DNA from: an uncultured Saprospiraceae bacterium
GTDB taxonomy: Bacteria; Bacteroidota; Bacteroidia; Chitinophagales; Saprospiraceae
Assembly: GCA_937872385.1 (NCBI GenBank)
Contig: CALMSO010000002.1
Coordinates: forward strand, 1-47,338
Direction of reading: 5' to 3'
DNA: 47,338 nt
A model generated the notes under the pieces. The model did no database searches, was not told the origin of the DNA, and was given only the letters and a program-made list of their open reading frames with translations. The position numbers and the translations under genes are program-made. Positions 41,333 to 47,338 of this stretch are shown here, piece after piece. The number at the start of each line of letters is the position of its first letter. The stretch's first letter is position 1.

Positions 41333-41779
41333 ATGTATTACAAACAAGGAATTATCTTTCTTTTAAGTTCCTGCTGCTGCCTGTGTTTATTGTCGGCTCA
41401 ATTACCATTAGAGCAGCATCGCTGGCAGCACCGCGTTTTGTTGTTGTTTGCGCCGGATAGTTGTCAGACGGCTTTTCAACAACAACTTGACCTTTTGACG
41501 CAAAAAAATGCAGAAGTCACAGACCGCCACTTGGTTTTTTATCAAATATTTACGGAAAATGGCCGCAGTCCAGATGGCAAAGCACTCGAAAAAAGTACTG
41601 TAAAGGCTACTCGCCGACACATGGACGTAGCGGAGGGCGCGTGGGTGCTGGTATTGATTGGCAAGGACGGGACAGAAAAAAAACGTTGGACGCGAGTCAC
41701 ACCACCCGAAGAAATTTTTGCCTTGATTGATGCGATGCCGATGCGGAGGGCTGAGATGCGGCGGTCAGGAAGCTATTGA
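41333..41779 (+). CDS. DUF4174 domain protein
   Basis: A 148-residue exported protein, taken from the ATG at 41333 (MYYKQGIIFL); an ATG at 41300 is an alternative. The signal peptide is Cys-rich (SSCCCLCLLSA) and ends before Gln. The rest is a complete DUF4174 (PF13778) thioredoxin-like domain: HRVLLLFAPDSC start, TDRHLVFYQIF, WVLVLIGKDGTEKKRW, and the very conserved LIDAMPMRRAEMR end. The function is unproven; the fold suggests a redox or binding role in the periplasm. Confidence 0.85.
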   Translation: MYYKQGIIFLLSSCCCLCLLSAQLPLEQHRWQHRVLLLFAPDSCQTAFQQQLDLLTQKNAEVTDRHLVFYQIFTENGRSPDGKALEKSTVKATRRHMDVAEGAWVLVLIGKDGTEKKRWTRVTPPEEIFALIDAMPMRRAEMRRSGSY

Positions 41780-41917
41780 GTGGTTAGAGCATTGAAATAT
41801 TATACCAATTTCAATGAGTTGTGACGCATTCATGGTTTTACAATTGTTTGACTATCAATGTAGGTCAGCGTTCACTGATAGCCAGAGCGTTTTTTGAGTT
41901 GCATAGCAGTGCTACAA

Positions 41918-43156
41918 TCAATCCGTCCACGCTTCCATATCTTGCAATTGGTCTTCGGTTTTATTATACATAGCAAAAAATTGCATAACGCTATTGCCAA
42001 TAAAGTGGCTGATGCCATTGCTCAGCACTACAATGCCAATTTTATCGCGTGGGTCGAAAGCAATTTCGGTGCGATAACCATTGACGAAGCCGCCATGATA
42101 GACCAGCATCTTATCCTCAAAATCGAGAATACGCCAGCCCAATGCGTACCAGGCGCGTTGCAGCCCGGGCCACTTGCGCATTTCCTTGAGATTCACCTCC
42201 ACCTGAGGGGTAAAAATTTCTTGCAGGCGCTGCTGGCTAATAATGTCGGGGCGGTTGCCCATAAGTACCTGCATCCAACATACCATGTCGGAGATGCTTG
42301 CATTGACACCAGCCGCCGGGATGACTTCGTAGTAGTTGGGTGAAATTTCGATGGGTTGGTGGCTGCCGTCGCGCAAAATATTGTGTGGCTGGGCTACATC
42401 GGGCGAAGAGAGCATGCCGTCGTAGGTAGCCGAGGCATCGTCCATGCCTGCGGGCGTGAAAATGCGCTCGCCGAGCAGCCGGGCGTAGCTTTTGCCGGTA
42501 GCCGTGTGCACCACGTCGCCCACGAAGCTGTAAGTCACGTTCTGATAAGCATAATAAACGCCGAGCGGGTGCGTGATTTTGACTTCTTTCAGGCGCGGAA
42601 AAATTTCTTCGTAAAACTGACCGCTGTTCAGCAGGTTAGAAAAAGTATGGCGCGGCAGGCCCGTGGTGTGGCTCAAGACATGCCGCAGGCTGATGTTTTC
42701 GGTGTGTTGTTTGTTGCGCAAGTTCAAGTAAGGGATGTAGCTCGCAATTTTATCGTCCCAGTGCAGGCAGCCGTCTTCTACAAATTGTGCCGCCAGCACC
42801 GGCGCGAAACCCTTTGAAAGTGAAGCCAACCGAAACACAGTATGCAGCCCCACGCTGTCGGTAGTACCTGCTTTTTTCACACCAAAACCCTTGAGCAGCA
42901 CGATAGTACTGTCTTTTATAATGGCAATAGCTGCGCCAGGTACCTTTTCGGCGGCTATGGCCCGATGCACCCAGGCTTCGTAGCGTTTGGCCAAGTCCAA
43001 CAACGCCGGGTCAATGGTCGGTTGCAGCGTTTGCTGGTTTTTGCTTGCATTAATGGCGTTGATTCTTTCCCACAAACGGTTATTGGCAGGCACACCAAAA
43101 GCCACCACCGCTATCGCCAATACCAGAAATTTCTTAATCATGTCTAATCGCTTCAT
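41918..43156 (-). CDS. Beta-lactamase-family serine hydrolase
   Basis: A 412-residue exported enzyme starting at the ATG at 43154-43156; a second ATG five codons later (MIKKFLVLAI) would also give a signal peptide. The class C-type motifs are all visible: Ser112-L-S-Lys115 (FRLASLSKGF), Tyr204-Q-Asn206 (YAYQNVTYS) and the YHGGFVNGYR segment in the place of the KTG box. SHTTGLP is also typical of the AmpC/EstB-like group. It lacks the T9SS tail found on the enzyme encoded at 37647-38987. Substrates of such proteins range from peptidoglycan stem peptides to esters. It has a minus-strand promoter box 34 bp upstream. Confidence 0.88.
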   Translation of the reverse strand: MKRLDMIKKFLVLAIAVVAFGVPANNRLWERINAINASKNQQTLQPTIDPALLDLAKRYEAWVHRAIAAEKVPGAAIAIIKDSTIVLLKGFGVKKAGTTDSVGLHTVFRLASLSKGFAPVLAAQFVEDGCLHWDDKIASYIPYLNLRNKQHTENISLRHVLSHTTGLPRHTFSNLLNSGQFYEEIFPRLKEVKITHPLGVYYAYQNVTYSFVGDVVHTATGKSYARLLGERIFTPAGMDDASATYDGMLSSPDVAQPHNILRDGSHQPIEISPNYYEVIPAAGVNASISDMVCWMQVLMGNRPDIISQQRLQEIFTPQVEVNLKEMRKWPGLQRAWYALGWRILDFEDKMLVYHGGFVNGYRTEIAFDPRDKIGIVVLSNGISHFIGNSVMQFFAMYNKTEDQLQDMEAWTD

Positions 43157-43189
43157 TCGTGTTTCTGTTTAGGATAATGGCGAAAATGA

Positions 43190-43197
43190 CAAAAGTA
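43190..43197 (-). promoter_or_regulatory. Bacteroidota -7 box TACTTTTG
   Basis: An exact TAnnTTTG match on the minus strand, 34 bp before the serine hydrolase start. A TTG lies 16 bp upstream, slightly closer than the usual spacing. Confidence 0.55.
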
Positions 43198-43375
43198 ACA
43201 AATTTGTGCAAATCAATTATCGAAGATTTTGGACGATGTACCACCGCACCGACGCAGGTCAGCCGCTGCTACATAGCCACAGAATTGCTATAAAAACGCT
43301 CAATTTTCCATATTTTCAATACGAAAAGACAAAAAATAGCCCGTATTTCAACAAGTTTATTACTTTAGCTTTGCC

Positions 43376-43383
43376 AAATGCAC
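43376..43383 (+). promoter_or_regulatory. Bacteroidota -7 box TAGCTTTG
   Basis: An exact TAnnTTTG match followed by CC, about 103 bp before the folE start. No -33 TTG was seen. Confidence 0.5.
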
Positions 43384-43486
43384 TACCAGCGAAAACTTTT
43401 GGAGCAAACAACCTGGCATGTAAACTGTTTTATGTTGCGTTGCTTTCACATATAATTGTTGACTAAAGACTTTTTACCATATACGT

Positions 43487-44083
43487 ATGTCTTACAAAAC
43501 CGACGAGACTCGAAACGACGATGCGCTCAACCATTTGATTGAAAATTATGCTGCCATTTTGCAGGCAACTGGCGAAAACATCTCGCGCGAAGGGTTGCTC
43601 AAAACCCCCGAACGTGCCGCCAAAGCCATGCAGTTTTTGACGCAAGGCTATGCACAAGATGCGGAAACGATTTTGCAATCGGCTATGTTTCAGGAAGATT
43701 ACAGCGAGATGGTCATCGTCAAGGATATTGAATTGTATTCTATGTGCGAGCACCACATGCTGCCGTTTTTTGGCAAGGCGCACGTAGCGTATATCCCGAA
43801 TGGCTACATCGTAGGGCTGAGCAAGATTCCGCGCGTCATTGATGTATTTGCCCGCCGGCTACAGGTGCAGGAGCGCCTCACGCACGAAGTGTTGCACGCT
43901 ATTCAGGACACCCTCAATCCGCTGGGCGTGGCCGTAGTCATCGAGGCGCGCCACATGTGCATGATGATGCGCGGGGTACAAAAGCAAAACTCTGTAACCA
44001 CTACTTCCGCCTTTACCGGCGAATTTCAGCGCGTAGAAACCCGCAGCGAGTTTTTAAATCTAATCGGGCATAGATTGCATTGA
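43487..44083 (+). CDS. folE: GTP cyclohydrolase I
   Basis: A 198-residue enzyme that converts GTP to 7,8-dihydroneopterin triphosphate, entry to folate, pterin and queuosine synthesis. Zinc ligands are Cys and His in [16 protein letters not shown] and Cys in [11 protein letters not shown]; the GLSKIPRV and [17 protein letters not shown] segments are standard, as is the TTSAFTGEF end. It is a type IA enzyme. The fabD gene follows 63 bp later on the same strand, with a six-unit heptamer array between them. The two may share a transcript, although their pathways are unrelated. Confidence 0.96.
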   Translation: MSYKTDETRNDDALNHLIENYAAILQATGENISREGLLKTPERAAKAMQFLTQGYAQDAETILQSAMFQEDYSEMVIVKDIELYSMCEHHMLPFFGKAHVAYIPNGYIVGLSKIPRVIDVFARRLQVQERLTHEVLHAIQDTLNPLGVAVVIEARHMCMMMRGVQKQNSVTTTSAFTGEFQRVETRSEFLNLIGHRLH

Positions 44084-44084
44084 G

Positions 44085-44126
44085 CAGCGAACGGCGAATT
44101 GCGAACCGCGAACCGCGAACAGCAAA
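44085..44126 (+). repeat. NNGCGAA heptamer array between folE and fabD
   Basis: Six contiguous 7-bp units: CAGCGAA, CGGCGAA, TTGCGAA, CCGCGAA, CCGCGAA, CAGCAAA. The array begins 2 bases after the folE stop codon and ends 20 bp before the fabD start. Units are in the same phase as those at 22686-22762. Confidence 0.75.
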
Positions 44127-44146
44127 AAAAAAACACCTTTTCAAAT

Positions 44147-45028
44147 ATGAAAGCATACATTTTTCCGGGGCAGGCTGCCCAGTTTGAAGGCATGGGCAAA
44201 GATATGTACGATAGCTCTGAGGTAGCGAAAAACCTGTTGGAACGAGCCAACGAACTGCTGGGGTTCCGCATCACCGATGTGATGTTCAATGGCACTATGG
44301 AAGACCTCAAGCAAACGAAAGTGACCCAACCGGCGGTATTCTTACATTCGATTGTAAAAGCCACTTTGGCGGGCGATGCTTTCCGGCCGGAGGCAGTGGC
44401 CGGGCATTCGCTGGGGGAGTTCTCAGCGCTGGTGGCCGCCAAAGCCATGAGTTTTGAGGACGGGCTGATGTTGGTGTACAAACGCGCCTTAGCTATGCAA
44501 AAAGCCTGTGAATTGCAGCCCAGCACTATGGCTGCTATTCTGGGGCTGGAAGACGAAGTGATCGAGCAAATCTGCGCGGATATTACAGATGAAATCGTAG
44601 TGCCAGCCAATTATAATTGCCCCGGCCAACTCGTCATCTCTGGCACGGTGCGTGGCATCGAGCTGGCTGTGGCCCGCCTCACCGAAGCGGGTGCCAAACG
44701 CGCCATCGTACTCGAAGTAGGCGGTGCTTTTCATTCGCCGTTGATGCAACCCGCTCAGGACGAACTCGCCGCTGCTATTGACCAGACGCCAATCAATGCG
44801 CCGCTTTGCCCGATTTATCAGAATGTGAATGCCGCCCCCGAACGCGACCCCGCCGTCATCAAGCAAAATCTTATCATGCAGCTCACTGCGCCCGTGCGCT
44901 GGACGCAAACCGTGCAAAACATGCTCCGCGATGGTATTTCCGAATTTATCGAAGTAGGTGGCACCGGCAAGGTATTGCAAAGCTTTGTCAAAAAAGTAGA
45001 GCGCAGCGCTGTGACGAATGCTTTATAA
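44147..45028 (+). CDS. fabD: Malonyl-CoA:ACP transacylase
   Basis: A 293-residue cytosolic enzyme that moves malonyl groups from CoA to acyl carrier protein for fatty-acid synthesis. It starts at the ATG at 44147 (MKAYIFPGQA); 16 upstream in-frame codons come from the heptamer array. The nucleophile is Ser88 in GHSLGE, the general His is in GAFHSPLM near residue 196, and the GQ oxyanion motif is at 8-9. The C-terminal GGTGKVLQSFVKK is typical. It converges with the subtilase gene, with only 17 bp between stops. Confidence 0.95.
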   Translation: MKAYIFPGQAAQFEGMGKDMYDSSEVAKNLLERANELLGFRITDVMFNGTMEDLKQTKVTQPAVFLHSIVKATLAGDAFRPEAVAGHSLGEFSALVAAKAMSFEDGLMLVYKRALAMQKACELQPSTMAAILGLEDEVIEQICADITDEIVVPANYNCPGQLVISGTVRGIELAVARLTEAGAKRAIVLEVGGAFHSPLMQPAQDELAAAIDQTPINAPLCPIYQNVNAAPERDPAVIKQNLIMQLTAPVRWTQTVQNMLRDGISEFIEVGGTGKVLQSFVKKVERSAVTNAL

Positions 45029-45045
45029 TCGGATTGAAGGCAAGC

Positions 45046-47037
45046 TTAAAACCGCACCCACCAGCCCGCTTTCATACCTTGCGCAAAGGTGTAGCTCACT
45101 TCGTCCACCGTTTCGCCTGCGGGATTAAGCAGCGTAATAGTGCCGCCAAAATTGGGCAGCAGCACTTTTTTTAGAAAAACAATATTGTTGAATCCCGGTT
45201 CAATCAGCAGATTATCAATGACTTCCGTTTCGCCTCGTCGGTTGCGTAAGCTCCATCCGGCCAGATCCACTGCTTGGTCTGTACCATTGAAAAGAGCTAC
45301 CATTTCGTTGCCTCGGTCAGGCCCGACAGGATTGACCATCGCTGCAATGATATGAATACCTGCTCGCAATGCAAGCATAGGTTCTGGCTGTGGCTCAGGT
45401 TGTGGTTTCGGCTGCGGGTGACGCAATTCTAAGGCGCGTTGTACGGCTCGGGCCGCGTTCACTTTTCCATAGCCAAACCACTCGGAGTGCCCCTGTTGGT
45501 TGTAAGTTCCCTTGCGCAATTGAAACACTGGATCGGGTTGCTGATCCACGATTTTATCGGCGGTAGCTTGCAAAATTTCGCGTACAGCCTGTGCGTCGAG
45601 ATCCGGATTAGCCGACAATACCAACGCGGCCACGCCCGCCACCATGGGGCACGCCGCCGAAGTGCCTCCAAAATTATCCGTATAATAACGTCCGAAGCGC
45701 AGGTTGGTGCTCGTCCAGATGCCGCGCCCTGGTAGGCGTAGCTGTGGGTCGAGCGGGTGATTGTTGCTACTGGGCGCACAAAGACTGATTTCCTTGCCCC
45801 AGTTGCTATAAGCGGCTTTTCGGTTTTGGCTGGTAGAAGCCGATACCGCTATAACGTCGGGGTGGGTAGCAAAACCATTCAGAATGGTACCGCTGGTTTC
45901 CCGCAATGTGTCGTTGCTATTGCGCCAGACGAAACTTTCGATATTCTGTCCATAAACGGGGGCGTTGTAATTGCCAGCGGCAAAAACAATGACACAGCCC
46001 TGCCCCCTCGGGCCGCCGCTGCGCGTCAATTCCGCAAGCTGATTGCGCAAGAGCGAAGGCAGCGGTACGAAACCTGGCACTGGCCCCCAGCTATTGGAAA
46101 TTACATCCGCGTGCTGCCCAGCATAAGCAAAAATTTCGTATAGCAACCGGTCGTCGGCGGTCATACCAAAGCGAATAGGCATAAATGCACATCTTGGTGC
46201 CACTCCCACAATGCCCTGCCCATTTTCTTCGCCGATGGCAATACCCGCACAAGGCGTACCGTGATAGTCGCCTCGCCGGAGGTCGGGAAAAGGATTGGAG
46301 TCTCGATCTACAAAATCTTTGGGGAAAACCACTTTGCCTGGGCCGCTCAGGTCAGGATGATGCAAATCAAAACCATCGTCAATCACAGCAACGACTACCT
46401 GGCGGCTGCCTTTTGTAATGCGCCACGCACCCAAAGCATTTATGTGCGCATCGGGCAACAACTCCACGCCCTGCCGGCTGCTGAGGTGCCACTGGTGGCG
46501 GAACAAATCGTCTTGCGGGGTATAAAACGGCTGGAATTGATTAATTAGATTCGGCTCTGCGAAAAGCACTTCCGGACGCTCGTTCAGGTCTTCGCTCACT
46601 TTGACCGGATTCTTGCCAGCTGATAGGGTCACTTGCACCAAAAAAGTGAGCGCAGCCTCCTCGCCAAAAGTGCGTACAAATTTCAGCCCGTGCTGTGCGA
46701 TGATTTGCTCAATCGTGCTGGTTGTAGTAGGTGGCTGAAATGCTACTACCAATAAATCGGTGAGATAATACAGCGTACCTACCTCATTTACAGGGTGATA
46801 TACATGATGGCAAACATTCCCGCCTCGGTCAGCGGCGCGCAAATTCTGCATCAGCGCATCCAAATTATCTTCGTCGGTACGAATCCGATAAATATCGGAA
46901 AAAACCTGTTCCACGTCTTCCACTGGCCCCAGCCTTCCGATAGCCGACAAGCTGCGCTCGCTGGGCAGCAGCGCTGTAAAAAATTCCGCTTCTTTTTCAA
47001 TCAGGATTTTCTCGCTGCCGCGATAAAGGTAGTTCAT
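45046..47037 (-). CDS. Subtilisin-like S8 peptidase with C-terminal lamin-tail domain
   Basis: A 663-residue serine peptidase. Residues 1-190 form an N-terminal, prodomain-like region with no signal peptide (it starts MNYLYRGSEK). The subtilase domain (about 205-540) has Asp220 in AVIDDGFDLHHPDL, His259 in DYHGTPCAGIA, the oxyanion Asn356 in AAGN and the nucleophile Ser460 in GGTSAACPM. A Pro-rich linker (QPKPQPEPQPEP) follows. The last ~110 residues are a lamin-tail domain (NEMVALFNGTDQAVDLAGWSLRN). This combination is usually secreted; the absence of an export signal suggests either non-standard export or an intracellular role. The catalytic triad is intact. Confidence 0.88.
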   Translation of the reverse strand: MNYLYRGSEKILIEKEAEFFTALLPSERSLSAIGRLGPVEDVEQVFSDIYRIRTDEDNLDALMQNLRAADRGGNVCHHVYHPVNEVGTLYYLTDLLVVAFQPPTTTSTIEQIIAQHGLKFVRTFGEEAALTFLVQVTLSAGKNPVKVSEDLNERPEVLFAEPNLINQFQPFYTPQDDLFRHQWHLSSRQGVELLPDAHINALGAWRITKGSRQVVVAVIDDGFDLHHPDLSGPGKVVFPKDFVDRDSNPFPDLRRGDYHGTPCAGIAIGEENGQGIVGVAPRCAFMPIRFGMTADDRLLYEIFAYAGQHADVISNSWGPVPGFVPLPSLLRNQLAELTRSGGPRGQGCVIVFAAGNYNAPVYGQNIESFVWRNSNDTLRETSGTILNGFATHPDVIAVSASTSQNRKAAYSNWGKEISLCAPSSNNHPLDPQLRLPGRGIWTSTNLRFGRYYTDNFGGTSAACPMVAGVAALVLSANPDLDAQAVREILQATADKIVDQQPDPVFQLRKGTYNQQGHSEWFGYGKVNAARAVQRALELRHPQPKPQPEPQPEPMLALRAGIHIIAAMVNPVGPDRGNEMVALFNGTDQAVDLAGWSLRNRRGETEVIDNLLIEPGFNNIVFLKKVLLPNFGGTITLLNPAGETVDEVSYTFAQGMKAGWWVRF

Positions 47038-47153
47038 GGTTTCAGGTGTTATATTTCAACAAAAAAGTATGTATGATTTGAATAGTTAAAGACTGTTCTT
47101 AGACAGCATTATTTTAGTATAAATTTTCACAAACAACTGATTATCAATAGGTA

Positions 47154-47338
47154 GATTTTAGATGATAGATGCCAGACAATAGATATTAGATTTTAGATGC
47201 CAGATTTTGAGATGCCAGACAATAGATAATAGATTTTAGATGTCAGATGCTGTCTCAACCCTTTCAACTTTTCAACTCTTTTCAACCCTATTCCCCTATT
47301 CGCCCCATCACCCTTTTTAACCCTTTCAACTTTTCAAC
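47154..47338 (-). repeat. Composite repeat, locus 3 (inverted)
   Basis: About fourteen 7-bp units at 47154-47252 (GATTTTA, GATGATA, GATGCCA, GACAATA, GATATTA and variants), which are the reverse complements of the TGGCATC/TAAAATC/TATTATC units at the other loci, with one 8-bp unit. A TGTCTC linker follows, then a C-rich module (CCCTATTCCCCTATTCG, CCCCATCACCC and CCCTTTCAACTTTTCAAC units) that runs to the window edge. Read on the minus strand, the order G-rich module, linker, heptamers is the same as at loci 1 and 2. The 116 bp between the subtilase start and the array show nothing else. Confidence 0.85.

Larger units (their letters stand above)
43157..43486. other. Divergent intergenic region hydrolase / folE
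   Basis: A 330-bp AT-rich gap between divergent genes, with a -7 box for each (43190-43197 minus, 43376-43383 plus). No riboswitch-like structure, gene or strong hairpin was seen. Confidence 0.45.

Overview
The window is a chromosomal segment of a Bacteroidota bacterium, most like the Saprospiria/Chitinophagia part of the phylum. The grounds are a SusC/SusD outer-membrane pair, two secreted enzymes with type IX secretion (T9SS) C-terminal sorting domains, 6-bladed beta-propeller lipoproteins, paired M16 peptidases, almost no Shine-Dalgarno sequences, and repeated TAnnTTTG-type -7 promoter boxes in front of genes. No tRNA, rRNA, CRISPR array, complete insertion sequence or prophage was seen. 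Most genes are housekeeping or envelope genes of mixed base composition. Three stretches are visibly AT-richer and look accessory: about 1-1,600, 6,700-8,900 and 14,700-17,600.

Layout. 1-5,030 (minus): a beta-propeller lipoprotein preceded by a small Cys-rich exported peptide, a penicillin-acylase-family hydrolase and a UbiA-family prenyltransferase. 5,275-13,365 (plus): a secreted esterase whose tail runs into the remnant of an SNF2 helicase, two tiny envelope proteins and a second propeller lipoprotein, signal peptidase I with tandem terminators, a zinc amidase, and a T9SS-exported alpha/beta hydrolase. 13,369-14,544 (minus): an amidohydrolase. 14,779-17,427 (plus): a Crp/Fnr regulator, an SRPBCC-DinB fusion protein and a short-chain dehydrogenase. 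17,676-19,728 (minus): a membrane protein overlapping a DUF1015 gene. 20,393-24,264 (plus): an enolase-superfamily racemase and a DUF1611 protein (a likely DgcA/DgcN D-glutamate pathway), then xseA-xseB. 24,235-26,552 (minus): a small membrane protein and typA. 26,959-31,374 (plus): a YkuK-type RNase H-like protein and an active/inactive M16 peptidase pair. 31,468-36,580 (minus): a DUF192 protein and an orphan susCD operon. The rest holds ribA, two beta-lactamase-family hydrolases, a quinone oxidoreductase, an SH3 protein, a DUF4174 protein, folE-fabD and a subtilase with a lamin-tail domain.

Envelope and peptide handling is the recurring functional theme: SusCD import, M16, S8 and M48-independent proteolysis, signal peptidase, cell-wall amidase, penicillin acylase, serine hydrolases and D-glutamate recycling. 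Cofactor and lipid genes (ribA, folE, fabD, the UbiA enzyme) are interspersed as single genes or short operons.

The most unusual structure is in the intergenic DNA. Several gaps carry degenerate tandem heptamers of two main kinds (TGGCATC/TAAAATC/TATTATC and NNGCGAA). At three loci the first kind sits beside a G-rich module (GGGTGAT or GGGGGAATAGGG) and a short linker in the same order, and one of these loci is inverted. At a fourth locus the same G-rich module flanks the NNGCGAA array. They look like a genome-wide composite repeat family, comparable in concept to cyanobacterial short tandemly repeated repetitive sequences. Start sites were moved to internal ATG codons wherever signal peptides or family N-termini supported it.
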